Below, piece after piece: positions 48,828 to 62,300 of a DNA stretch of 64,000 nt; the stretch's first letter is position 1, and each line of letters begins with the position of its first letter. Below the pieces are notes generated by a model, which saw only the letters and a program-made list of their open reading frames with translations, was not told the origin of the DNA and searched no databases. The position numbers were made by a program, and so were the translations under genes. Origin of the DNA: Micropterix aruncella (Eukaryota > Arthropoda > Insecta > Lepidoptera > Micropterigidae); contig OX155951.1 in NCBI GenBank assembly GCA_944548615.1, positions 37,878,995-37,942,994 of the forward strand, written 5' to 3'.

Positions 48828-49544
48828 CTACAAAATTTCAAAATCGATTTTGCTCAAAATTATAATTATAATATGTGCTTCGATAACTTCCTCGGGCAGT
48901 TTATTCCAGCCGTTCACGATTCTGTTTGTCAGGAAGTGCTTTCTTGCTTCAGTTGAAAAGCTTGTAACGTTGAGTTTCAGGCTGTGACCTCTTAAGTGAT
49001 GGTTTGAATTGAACACAAACATGCTTTCCAACTCTCGGCAGTCGTAGTGTTGCCTCAGTATTTTGTATGTCTCTATGAGATCTCCTCTGTGTCTCCGTTG
49101 CTCCAGAGTTGTCAGTTTGAGGATTTTTAATCTATGTTCATAGGGTGTTTTTCTTAGGGTTTTTGGCAGTTTTGTCGCTCTACGTTGTACACTTTCAAGC
49201 AGGTTGATGTCCTTGGCAAAATTCCAGATTTGAAAACCATACTCGATCAGAGGACGAATGTAGGTTTTGTAAATTTTTAGAAATGTCGGTATCGTCAATA
49301 CTTGAAAAGTTTTCTTTACCAAATATAGAAGTGAGTTTGCCTGTTTTACGATATTTTCAATATGGTTTGCCCATTTCAAGTTGTCCGTTTTCGTTATACC
49401 AAGTTCTTTCTGTGCATTTGTGGTGGTTAAGCTGATCGATCCAAGTTGGTAGTCATTTTTAGGGTTGTTTTTACCAAGGTGTAGAACTGTGCATTTCTTA
49501 GGGTTGGTTTTAATAACTGTCTTGAGTCCATTTTGTGATTTCAT
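48828..49544 (-). pseudogene. CR1-like LINE, C-terminal part
   Basis: The 238-codon open frame reads NPKKCTVLHLGKNNPKNDYQ, QKELGITKTDNLKW, YIRPLIEYGFQIW, LESVQRRATKL and TLEQRRHRGDLIETYKIL. These are the usual post-catalytic blocks of CR1/Rex-type LINEs. The reverse transcriptase core is absent (5' truncation). Two shorter relatives lie at 50850-54300 (plus) and 54420-54770 (minus). Confidence 0.85.
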
Positions 49545-50262
49545 CTAAAGTAACTAACATGAACTACATAACATCTATTGTTGTATGATATAATAATACT
49601 AATGAGAAGCAATCTTATCCCACCATTTTCCCCGTGAAGGAGATAAATGTAATTCTGATGAAAAGTTAGGGATTTTGTTATTTCATGTAGTAAGATGAGT
49701 TTCGTATAAATAAAGTCGCTAAATGTTTTTATTATTTACATACATGACAAGATAATTCAATGAATAACCATTAACAATAAAAAGAAAACATTATTTAAAA
49801 ACTTAGGGATATTGAAAAGTGTAAATCAGTACTGAAACGCACGGTGGGTATAATAATATTGATGCGGTGATGCGGATCGATGCGGTGATGCGGCGATGAT
49901 GCGGATGTGGTTCGCACCTAGGCCAACTTTCTCCAGTAGTCCAGGGTCTAGAAGCGTCCAGAAGTTTGTCATGACAATGTTTTTTTGGATCACAATCTCA
50001 TGCATTGCCCAAAAATAAAATAATTAGGTAAATAAGAAAATTAAAAAATGGTTACAAAAATAATCCATTTAATTTATTACAATTAGAAATTTCAATTAAA
50101 AACAAAATAATATAATTTGTGATATTTCATAAATTATTTAGAAATTATATGAAGAAACCAGTATCGCTAGTGACTTATTATTATTAATTTACACCTACTG
50201 CAAATGGAAACCGGGAACCGAACGCGCATAACCGAATGTTGAATTTTAATACTGTAACAAAG
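49545..50262. other. Intergenic DNA downstream of Cog4
   Basis: A minisatellite of 'gatgcggt' type lies at about 49859-49912. The rest would include the Cog4 3' UTR and polyadenylation region, but no signal could be fixed. Confidence 0.45.
49859..49912 (+). repeat. GATGCGG minisatellite
   Basis: Six or so imperfect copies of 'gatgcggt/gatgcgga' in about 54 bases. Confidence 0.85.
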
Positions 50263-50305
50263 TTAAAGCTTCAGCCTCTTGATCTCGTCCAGCTTGAAAT
50301 CGCTC
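50263..50305 (-). CDS. Cog4: Cog4 last exon
   Basis: Acceptor TTTTATAG|G, stop TAA at 50265-50263. It encodes the end of the split Arg and then SDFKLDEIKRLKL, the characteristic COG4 C-terminus. Confidence 0.93.
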
Positions 50306-53300
50306 CTATAAAATAAATCGGTCGATTAAAAATATGTTTTGTTAAAATATATTTTTTACTCAAAGGTAATTAACAGTAACCTTAACGAAAGTACGTTCCG
50401 TACGTCCTGCGCGTTCAGTAAAGCCCGTCCGGTGGCGGCGCCGTCGACGGCGTCTTGCAGTCGTTCGCTGGCCAGCAGCGCAGCCACCGCCGCCAGGCGC
50501 GCGCAGCGCTCGCGCGCCAGCGGCCACGCCGCCCCGCCCGCGCCCCACGCCGCCAGCGCGGCGCACAGCGATCGCGCGGCCCGCTCCGCCACTAAACCGC
50601 CCAGCTGTCAATTCCACATTTATATTGTCAGCGAGAAATTCAGAGTAAAAACGGCAGAAGGAATTGCATAAACTAGAAAACTAAAAGTTTAACAATAAGT
50701 AATTCAGTGAAAGAGTAGTGCAGTTTTTAAAGGGACTTCAGGAAATTGAAAAATGTGGGAAAACAGTTAATTCAGAAAATGTGATCCTTTAAAATATAGT
50801 AATTGCAGCATCTAATATCCAGTTTATAAAAGATCTACGAGATATTATGACAGACCTATTCTCGAGTATGGTTATCGGCTCTGAAGCCCCTACTTATGCG
50901 AAGATATAGATGTTTTGGAAAAGGTGCAGCAAAGGGCGACCGAAATGCCAGTGGGCCTGAAGAAAAGGAATTATAAAGATCGCTCGGAATTACTCGGACT
51001 GACTCTCTCGAGAAGACAAAGAGGGGACCCGGTTGAGTTTTATAAAATATACTCATAATCTATTATGATATACCCGGGCTGGAGAATATTTACAAATTCA
51101 ACGTCAAACACAAATCTTCGAGGTCACAGTAAAAAAAACTCAACCGTGCAAAATTTCAATCTAATCCTCTTAACCTTTTCATTGCCGCAATCGTGATGCG
51201 TCGGACGAGCCCTCAGCATGAGCCGCGCGCATGTTTACTGTACGAAGCGAGAACGCTCTGTAGCGCCATGTGCATGTATACATGTGGACCACTTTAGAGC
51301 GATATTCCATCTCTATTCATTTCTTTAGTTGGAAATACCTGCTACATTCAACTAGTTTGACGACTGCACTACTGATATCTAGCGAAATATAATGAAAATA
51401 ATTTGAAGCAAGGCCACAAATGAATAAAGTTGGCGACAGTGCATTTCTAACTGGACGCATTAGAGTCCTGTCCGCCATGCGCATGTATACATGTTCCTTT
51501 GCCTGTGACGTGCACTTATAATTTTTTATCCAGTATGCCTTACCAAGTATTAGCTCTGTTTGAACGCGCCTGCAGCACGTTTCTCCGGAATTCTCGCAGA
51601 ATTATCGGGTTTGTACATTTTTTCCTTAATAGCGTCCGGGACGGGGCCATACCAGCGAAATTACCGAAAAGGTGAGTGTTAGTTTTTTGTTATATATTGT
51701 GGAATGAGAGGATAATTATTGTACATTTGTGAGTGTAGCATGTTTTTATCAAGTTCGTACATTTTTTTCTAAATAACATCCGGAGCCGTGTCCGCAGAAT
51801 TTCCGAAAAGGTGCGGTTTTATATTGTGGTAAGAGAGGATAATTATTGTACACTTGTGAGAGTATCGTGTTTTTATCGGGTTCATACATTTTTTTATCAA
51901 TAGCTTCCAGGACCATGCCTGCGGAATTTCCGAAACGGTGCGTGTTGGTTTGTTTGTTTTATATTTCAGAAAGAGTGAATAATTATTGAACATTTGTTAG
52001 TGTAGCGTGTTTTTTTAACGGTTTTGTACTTTTTTTCTGAATAGCTTTTCTGAATAGCTTCCGGGGCCATGACCGCGGAATTACCGGAAGAATGAAAATT
52101 AGTTTGTTTGTTTCATATTGTGGAAGGAGATGATAGTTGTATATTTGTAAGTGTAGCGTCTTTTCATTGGGTTTGTACATTTTTTTTCTAAGCAGCTTCC
52201 AGGGTCATTCCTGCGGAATTTCCTGAAAGAGCGCTTGTTGACCTTTTTGTTTTAGTTGTGGTAAGAGAGGATAATTATTTTATATTTATGAGTGTAACAA
52301 GTTATTATAGGGTTTGTATTTTTTTCCTGAATAGTTTCCAGGGCCATTCCCGTGAAGTTCCAGAAAATGTGCATGTTGGTTTGTTTGTTTTATTTTATTG
52401 AAAGAGAGGATAATTTTTTAAATTTGTGAGCAATGTGTTTTTATCAAAATTGTATTTTTTTTTCTAAATAGCTTAAGGGACCATTACACCGCAAATAAGT
52501 GTTTAATTTTTAATGCCTAATTACGCTGAAAATGCACATAATATGAAACATAGTTATCTTCATAATTTTTAAGCCATTTTATTTATTTTATTGATAACGG
52601 AATCACGATTGAAAATGAAACGCTTACTTTTCACACGTACCCCGACAACAATAATGTGTATTGTCTAGCGATGTTTTTCTATGTATTATATTAGATGTTA
52701 TCTATAATCAATACATTTAGTAATAGTTATAGGTAATTAATTTCAATGTCATTGTAATAATGATATTTAGAATATAATGTAATCATTTGTTTCTATAATT
52801 AAAATATATGAAATTATTTCAGTATCGAAATAAATTTATTGTATTTTAAAAAGTCAATATTTTGTATTTTAAAGTCAATATTTTTTTGCGTATGCCCCTG
52901 TACTTACTCCTCAACGGTTTTAAAACCCGGGCGCTAGGGTTGCAATGTAACTGATTTTAGTCCGGCGTTCAAGCGACAATGCCACTGGCGGCGAAAAGGT
53001 TAAGAACGTTCTACAAAATACAATGCCCCATGATGTGGAATTAAACTACCATTTGAAGTGATTAGTTCAAGTCCTTTCAATTTAACCCTTAATTACTCGC
53101 ACAAAGAACCTTACATAACTGCTCGCATGGGGTCACAGATGACCCCAAATAGTATGAGTAGTTTTACTAGTAAAGTAAATGAAACTATTTTATTATAAAA
53201 AAGCTTTATTTATTCTATAATATCTATAGGTAATAACATGAACTTCTTACTAATTATACAAACACAAGTTAAATTAAAATAATTATCAATAATTAACAAT

Positions 53301-56300
53301 TTGTACTTAAGTATACTGAGATAATAGTTAATACTAGTATTTTTTAGGAACTCTCCGAATCACTCTTGTTACACTATTGACAGTATATTTCAGAGTGATC
53401 ATTGCATACAAATCTTGTACATTTCTTGCATTTTGTTGGTACTTTACGATCGCATTTCCGCGGGCAGCTATTGCAACGTTCCCGTTTTGCAGTGGATGGT
53501 GGGATGCGATTTTCCAACTCATGCACTTCCATCAGACTTTTTTTACTTCCCTAGGAGTTGCTCTGACTTCAAGTCGTCGTTTCTGGTGATCATGAATAAG
53601 TTCAACAGACAATTGCCGCAAGAAAATACGCCTCACGTGAGTACGTGATTTGTCGGTATTTGCTCGATGTACAATGAGTGCATTTATGCTAGAAACATTT
53701 ATCAGATGGAAGAAAATGGCTAAGGGCCATCGTTTGGTTCGCCTCCCTGCGTTGTATGTACCACACAAGTGATCATTGGTGTCCACTCCTCATTTAGTGC
53801 TGTTGTAGTATGTTATTATTTCAGGTTTCTGCTTGTCAGTTAAGGCTGGGTCGATATGAGCTTCATGATGCATGGATGATAACAACACAACAGCTTTATT
53901 TGGTTTTGGTACATAAGAAACCATGGTCATTGTCTTTTGAAAACCGAAAAGGGAGCTGAATTGAGTTCTAGATTTGTTTGGCAAAAAAGTTTTTTAGTGT
54001 TACAACTATGGTAAAACTTAAAATAAAAGAAAAAAAATACCTCTTCCAAAAAAGTAACGTAATTACTCGCACGGGGTCACCTCTCAAGAGCGCAGCGACG
54101 CGTCCTTCCACTCCCGTGACTTGGTCGCTACTAAAATACAAACTAATACGCCCGTTATGAAGCTAGCGGGGGCGCGTGGGGAATCGGGCCGCGCCAAGTG
54201 CTTCATTTTTAAATCCGAAAATGCTTTGACCCCATGCGAGTAATTAAGGGTTAAAAACAGACTTGATTTGTACCTAAAAACTTGTTAGTATTGATTATGA
54301 CTAACTTTACAAGATCGGATCTGAACGTATTAGCAAGGATGCCTATCCAAAATGAATAAATAAATAATAATAATAATAATGACAATCCACAGTCAAACTC
54401 AATATTAACAAATTTTTAGGTATAAATCGAGTCTGTTTTTAAATTGATTGACAGAGCTTGCACTAATCACTTTAAATGGTAGTTTATTCCACATGTCCAA
54501 CACTGTTTAGCAGAACGTTTTTAAAAAGATTACATTTAAATTTTGAACGGTTGAGTTTTTTGCTGAGACCTCGAAGATTTGTGTTTGACAATTTTGTAAA
54601 TATTCTTTAAGCCCAGGTACATTGTAATAATTTGTGACAATTGTATATGTCTCAATCAGATCCCCTCTGTGTCTTCTCTGTTTGAGAGTAGTCAGTCCAA
54701 GTAAGTCTAAGCGATTTCCATAATTCCTATTCTTCAGGCCCACTGGCATTTGGTTGCTCGTCGGCATTGTCTACCAGTCTTTGCATTCATTCCAGAGAAA
54801 AAGAAAGACAACAGTCTTTATAACTTCCCGGGATGGAGGGTTCACTCGCAGCATTTGGTACCTCGAGTTTGTCCAAAATGGGGAGTATCAGATGCGTCGG
54901 CAATTTCATAACAGTATTAGCCCAATACGCCAATTTCACAAAAATTAAATTAGCACAATAAATAGTAATATTTTAAATGTATATAGTAGTAAAAATGTAT
55001 ATAGTAGTAAAATGTATATAGTAGTAAAAATGTATATAGTAGTAAAAATTATGTATTGAGAAACGGTGGATGTAATCTATTTTTTAAGTTCTATTTGGGA
55101 TTAATTTGGGACTATACAAGATAAACGATACTTGCAGGAAAACAAAGATTAGGGGTACAATCAATCCTGATTTCAATGAATGAATTCAAAAATGAATAAT
55201 AAAAAAATATAATTATCAATAATAATATTTTTTAATAAATCATAATAAATAATAATAGTAATAAAATACAGTAGAGAGTCGATTATCCGAACTAATTGGG
55301 GGACAAGGGTGTTCGGAAAACCGATTTATTCGGATAATCGAACTGTATTAATAAAACCATATATGGACATAATAATATGTATTATCTATGTAATCTGTTT
55401 TAACCTTTTTTATTTATTACAATAGTGAGTAGTAATCCCGTGAACAAAATAGATATGTGTGTATGTAATACATACGTACATGATGAAGAACTAATTAACG
55501 CTTAAAAAGCCCTTAATTTTGGTCTGTCGAAGCAAGCCTACCCGCTTATGAGCAGCTAATTCCCGCACTTTTTTCAGTACAGATATCTGATACTGGTCGC
55601 TTTCATTTTGAGCTTCAAACCATCGCAAGACAGTAGCTAGACATGTAAATGCTTCAGAAGGTGTAGATATATTTTCATCTTCATTTTCTGATTCACTAGT
55701 CGATGAGGTGCTGGCGGCGTCAGCATTATCAGTCCCGGGGTCTACAATATCGCTGTCCTGCATGATTTGGTACCCTGGATCTGCATCATCAACCCTCATC
55801 CATTCTTGAATGTCTTTTCATCACATTCATGGCAATCGAGCTCTGTTTTTAAGCAAGATTCTGCGGCCGCAGCAGTTCGGTTAAGCGGTCGTTCGGTTGA
55901 CCGACGTTCGGATAAAGGACGCTCTACTGTACTATGTAATAAAAAAAAACAAATAATAAAAATAAATAATAAAAATACCTTATTAAAAGTAGTCTTTAAA
56001 ATGTTCTTCTCCAGCCTTTGCACACAGTCGGTCGTCACTATTGCAATAAGAGCATCGAAGTTATTTGTAGTGAGTCGATCTTTGAAGGAGTTCAGCAGAC
56101 TGTCCAGATTTATAAGTACTGTGTGAATGAATGACTCTTCCGTGTCGTAGGAATCAAATTCTTCCTATAATACAAAGTAAGAGACAAAATTAGTATTATT
56201 CTTGAAATGGAATACAGTTGAGCTGCTTTTATTAAAAATATTATTACTTTAAACAGTTGTATTATTGTTTTATGAGGGTCATTTGAAAAGTTTCTGGCCT

Positions 56301-59300
56301 CATTGGCATAAGGTAACTGTAGAAAAAAATCTTTCACCGTCCGATATATAAAAAATAAAAATAAAATACAAACGGAGCTGCCATGGAATTCAACGACCGA
56401 AGTCAGGCCCATCATATAGTGTTATTACACTTCTGGGGGGTGAGCAGTGGATTCCGGACTAACGACCGGCTGTGGTAGGTTTAGAACAGCTGTCTTGCCA
56501 CATGTGAGCGTTCACCTTACCACCCATTCACTCCCCCCTTCGAAGCCATAGAATTTGAGATGCGGAAATCACGGTTTTAGATAATTTTTCTAAGGATTGA
56601 TTATTTTCCTGGAGAGACCAAGATCTTTAAAAAGGTGAAACAGAGATTTAGCTGGCAGGCCACGAGCGCCAACTTCCACCGCGTGAAGGTGAACAGTGAA
56701 GCCGTTCCGGGTGACAGCATTTGCGAGATCATGGTATTTATTTAATTTGTACTCGTGGTCTTTTGGGATATTTGATTCCCATGGAACAATTAATTCTACG
56801 ATAAGGGCCGTCTTCCGAGATAGAGAGTAAAGAGTTATATCTGGACGCAGGGCTGTGCATCCGAGACTTTCAGGGAATTTATACTGCTTAGGGACCGAAT
56901 CGACCTCCAGAATCCAATCTGAAGCTTTCTCGATTATTGAGAAAGGTTTTGTAGTGAAATGTTTTTTGCCCTTAGAGCCATCCCGCACAAACTTTATTTG
57001 GGGTTTGGAGGGTACTGTCAAACCCTTGTTGGCACGAGCCACTGAGAGGCTAATTACCTCGCGAATAACAGCAAGGACTTTGTCATGGCGGTAAGTGTAC
57101 CGTCCTTGATCTAAGGCCACCTTGCAGCCAGCTAGAATATGCCTGGCTGTGCAAGGGGTATTGCTACAAAGGGGGCATGAACTATCCTCGACAAAGCTCC
57201 AACGAGCGAGGTTACTGGGGTCTGGAAGCGTATACTGAAAGGCATTTAAATAAAATTTCAGCATCTCTGGCGTCCAGTCATACAACATTACTTTCCAGTG
57301 CATTGGAGGAGGAATGCAAAAGTCTCCAATTGTTGTCCAATCATTCTGGCATTGAAGGCCAATAGCGTGAGCCATACTATTGCCGTCGTAATCTCCCCGC
57401 AAGAGAGACTTCTTCAAGTCCACATCGCTTATGGTTGTACTGCCATACCCCAGACCATTGCCGTTTTGGCTGATTCCAGCAAGGAACTTTTTGTGGAAGT
57501 CTACGCGGGCTTGTAGATCATTTGACTCACTACGGCCACTTGTTATGTGCTTCCATATTGCCGGATCCTTGGAATTGCTTAGAATCGAACTTTTGGTTAT
57601 TCTGGAGTTGGCATTGACATATGTAAACCGTAAAAGTTTCAAGTCATTTTGATCATTATTTTGTCTACGGCACTCGTTCAAAGTTGTCAGCTGACATTGA
57701 TTGTCAAAAATTGAGTATCGCCCAGTGATAAAATTCCTTTATTTAAAAGAGAAAAGACGCGGAATTAAAAGATGATTTAGAGTTTGTATATGGTGAAGCC
57801 CCCCTTCATTTATAACGGTCAAACATTAGGTGGCAGAGTACAAACTTCGTCGGACAAGTATTTTAGACTTTTAGACGAGGAACGTTCCAAGCGCTTAAAA
57901 ACCGCTACAACTGACGAAATGGTCAATTTAGTGCATCAAGCTGTGATAGAAGACATCGATTAACTGTTAAGGATATTGCTGAGGCTTGTGGGATATCATC
58001 TGAACAGGTGCACAAGATTTTACACTAAGATTTAGATATGAGAAAATTATCAGCACGCTGGCAACCAGCGAGTGGTGCCGCGCTCGTTGCCAATCGACCA
58101 AAAGCGCATACAGACAGACGTGTCGCCACTTTATTCGCTAGATCTAGCTCTCAGCGACTTTTTCCTGTTTCCTGATTTGAAAAAATATCTCGAGGAAAAA
58201 AATATTTAAGTCAAAAACGGCTATAAAGCAGTATTTTTCAGGTTTAGACAATATTTTTTTTTTCTTCACTTGAGAACTTGCAGAGACAACGTTGAGAAAT
58301 AAATTTTGTTTTGCTTCTAATTATGCATTTTTCTAAAAAAGACCAGAAACTTTTCAAATGACCCTCGTAATAACTTATATTGAATCAAACGTAAAAATTA
58401 TAAATCTTTTGGAGCTGCAAAACGTGCAGTTTTTAGGTGTCTTTTTGTTGAATATCTATTTTGTAGTCAACAAACGTTAGCTTTTTTGTGATACTAAAAA
58501 TGAGACTTGATATTTAGATAAATACCTCAGTTAAATTATAGTTGAATTCGTTAAAAGTATCAATCCACGGATTAATTCTAGGTTTTATAGCACTCGAACG
58601 CAATTGCTGCAATCCATATTCATTTATACTTTTAAGCGCAACTGAAACACTTGATAAACCTGAAATAAACAATAAAAATATTTGTAAAATATGGTATGAT
58701 ACTATAGGAAAAGCATATCATTCATTTCTGATTATAAATGAATAGACTACCTATACAGTTTGTTTTGAAAGAGAGAGCAGGGACTATGAGACAGAAGAGA
58801 ACACATGAGAATCTTTAGGTTACAGGGATGAAGTTTTTTAGGAAGGGTAATTTATATTTAGAAAAAAGATATCGTTATATATCAAAAGAATAAACCTAAA
58901 AGGTGACTATATCTAAAATTAAAAGAACATTTAATAAAAGTTAACTTCATCATACTCATCACTCTGTATTGAATGCCGTGGTACAGAAAACATTATATGC
59001 ATTGTCACTGTAGTAAGGAATGGGTAACACACTATTGGAAATTTACTATAAATATTGTAGACACACCTGAGAGACAGCTTTCTAACTTTCCCCTTTCCGA
59101 TGTTGACATACTAGGAAAATCTCGAACAACCTCGCTCAGCACTGTATGACACAGAGTTTCCACATATACAGCGCTAACATCACTGTTATTCAATTGTGCC
59201 TGAAAAAAAATATTTTTTTCATTTGAAATTATTGCTGTTCTGTCTGCTTTCTCGAAAATAGAAAAATTAATCATGTAAAACAGTTTATTGTAATTTTTGT

Positions 59301-62300
59301 AGTTGCCCCACGATGGGCGTCACTGTAAAAACAATAATAACTTCCAAGATTTCGATCTTGGTAAATAACCTCCAGATTACTTCATTATCAGGCATTTTGA
59401 TTATGTATCAGATCATCAAAATGCATACAGGAGTCCCACAGGGTAGCGTTCTGGACCCAATATTATGTTCGATCCACACAACTGATCTTTCGCAAGCTGA
59501 GAACGTAATTATCACATTCGCCAGTGACACTGCAGTACTCACTGTGCATGAATATACTACATAAGCATCTGCAATTCGAAGCCCTAACGAAGCCAAATAT
59601 AACCACAAGGACATTCGCCAACAGAAGAGAACGATGTCCACCGATACTGCTGAATGATAGACAAATCCCACAATCTGACGAAGCGAAATACCCGAGTCTT
59701 CATTTGGACAGATGGCTAACATGGAGAAAGTTGGTATTTGCAAAGCGCATGCAATTAAGCCTAAAAATATGCAAAATGTACAGTTTGTAAAATATCAGGC
59801 TATTGTCAAGCCAATCTGGTCCTATTAAATCCAACTCTAGCGCACTGCTTCACACTAAACAGAGATATTACAGCGTTTCCAATCAAGGCAAACCTGACGG
59901 TGAGTCACCTTGAGGGGTTCGAAGAGATAGTGCTGTGAGAAGTGTATGTCGAGGGAGATGACGCCCTCGTAGACGGTTCCCAGAGAACCCGGAAAAAGTA
60001 CGTAGATGCAACCTGGTTCATTACGAATAAAACTCTCCACTGTAAATAATATAAAACGAATTTACCACGTGAACTTTGTAGCACCCAACGTTTTAGCGAT
60101 GTTGCAATAGCCTTTGTCCAGGGTAAACCACTTTGAACAACAGGCATTCTACCCTGACCAGCGGCAGTTGCAATATCGCTGCAACATAGGGTGCTACAAA
60201 GTTCAAATATTAAATTTGTTTTATCTTATTTATAATGTCAAACAAAGATATCCTTCGATTTCATGGGACTCCACAACAAAAAGAATCCCTACTATCAGAG
60301 AAGTTATGAAAGTGGTCCATAATACGAAATGAGGCTAAAAATTCACCCAAGTAGTCTTGAATCATCATTGATCGACACGAATGATGTATTTACTTATCGA
60401 CTAGGAATGAGAACACCTCAAGATTTGGAAGTAGAATAATCAGGGTATGCTTCTGGGCACACACCGTGTGATTTCCGCAGCATATAGCCACTAAAAATTG
60501 CTGAATGTTCTTAAATATGAGATTGTAATATAACATGGAGTTAAAAAGATGTTGTTTGTTTTGATTTGGGCCCAGGTTGGGTGGGAGGTGTACGTAAGAT
60601 GGGTATTTATTTATTTTAGACAAAACAACAATCACATTGGAAATATTATTCGAGGTGATGTGTCAAACTCGATGCAGCTAGTTTATTACAGTGCTCAAAT
60701 GGCAGGGAGAAAAAGAAATGACAGAAATGGTATAACAAGCGGAACACGGTAGCATCATCGGAGTTGATACTTAAAGAAGAAGTAGAATAAAGGGTAGAGG
60801 AAGAGTATCTTTAGGAACTAAGATATTTTTGGGCTGAGATAAAAATTGATAGCACCCTGGGAAACGACACCTAGGGAAGAAAAGTGAGAGTATTAAGAAT
60901 ATAGTAGAACTCCAATTATCCGAACTCCGACTATTCGAATAGCTGATTATCCAAAATTAAAACGGAAAACAATTAAGACCGAAACGTACTGATTGTTGAT
61001 AATGCACCAACACATCCCACCGAAGAATTATTGGAAAAAGGAAAAGGCCAGTTTAATACAATCCTTTTACCACCAAACATCACTAGCTTATTGCAACCAA
61101 TGGTCCAATCTGTTATAGAAACCATGAAACACCATTTTAGAAGGCAATGGAAACTATACCCCAAAAAAATAAATGTCAAAGATTGACCTTAATGTCGAAG
61201 TTGAAGCAGACATGAGCATAAGCTCGTTTTCTTTAAAAATAGTTTCTTCCCCCATTTTAAATATGAATACAGTAAGTAATTAAAATAAACCCTATTTTTG
61301 GCAAAATCCAATTATCCGAATTTTTGATTATCCGAATGGAGTCCGGTCCCAATTGATTCGGTTAATGAAGTTCTACTGTAACTATTTTGGGCCCTCCCGC
61401 GAGATAATGAGGTGGGTTCAAATCGAGTTTTATGACGATTCTCTCATATTTCCCATTTCAGAAATTGCTTCCAACACACCAACTACCTCATTTTTCGGGG
61501 ATATTTAATTAATGTCTGATATCAAACGATCCTCTGCAGTAAATATTTTATGTTTTGCACTTTACTGAACCCTTCTGAATGCCCGATGTTTGAGAGGTCT
61601 TATTTTGACTGAATTTAATAGGAAATTTTCAATGGATATGTACGAAGACTAAATCATAGATACCAAGAATATCGCCTTCTGTTGATCAGTGTCTGTCTGC
61701 AATCTGCCCTGCTGTAGAGACGTCTGCAAAGCGCTGTAAGCAGTTGCCAGGTCGAGATATCCACCGGCCAGACCCGGTCTTAAACCTTTCTTCAGCGCTG
61801 GACATACTGCACTTTCTAGGCGGCCGCCTCCTTCATTTATAACTGCACACACGCCGTCTATACTACCGGTGGATGATGCACGTCTAAAAATATATTATTC
61901 GTTCATTCATTGGTGCTTAAGGTCGATATTAACATGATAGGGGTTCCAATAAAGCAAATTTACTTGGGCTTGATGAGAAGTACCTGGGCTACACTACTTT
62001 AAAAGACCGGACGTTTAAAAATTATACCAGATTTTAAAAAAGAGGTTTCTAATTATTATCAATATTTTAGATTTGAAATCGATGGAGTGAGTATTTTTTT
62101 GCAAGCAAGGGTTACATCACATTCTGAGTGAAGCATTCCAAATGAAAAAGCTTTTCACCCATTGGTTGCCGAGTTTCCTTACTCTTGATCAAAAATGAAT
62201 TCAAAATGCAACTCAACACTGTTTGGACTGTGAGTCATTGAGCGGATTTTTGCACGATTTGTAGCAACAGGTGAAACATAGGTTTCACAACTATACACCA

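Larger units (their letters stand above)
50850..54300 (+). pseudogene. CR1-like LINE fragment split by two TTAA elements
   Basis: The three surviving pieces are collinear: 50850-51173 (ILEYGYRL, then VLEKVQQRATEMPVGLKKRN), 53004-53085 (FYKIQCPMMWN, the usual VWNKLP region) and 54255-54290 (NRLDLYLK). The gaps are exactly the TTAA-flanked elements 51174-52999 and 53086-54250. It is a dead LINE with stops, in the 5.4-kb Cog4 intron. Confidence 0.8.

Noticed and set aside
50360..50617. Alternative Arg/Gly-rich frames across the GC-rich Cog4 exon
   Set aside because: They are frame shadows; only the frame starting LGGLVAERAAR joins the flanking Cog4 exons in phase.
51600..52490. CRISPR-like array
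   Set aside because: The repeated unit is about 140 bases and diverged, without short identical repeats and unique spacers; it lies in a eukaryotic TTAA element.
55767..56126. 119-codon plus-strand frame
   Set aside because: It is opposite a Cog4 exon and a Tigger end; a shadow frame.
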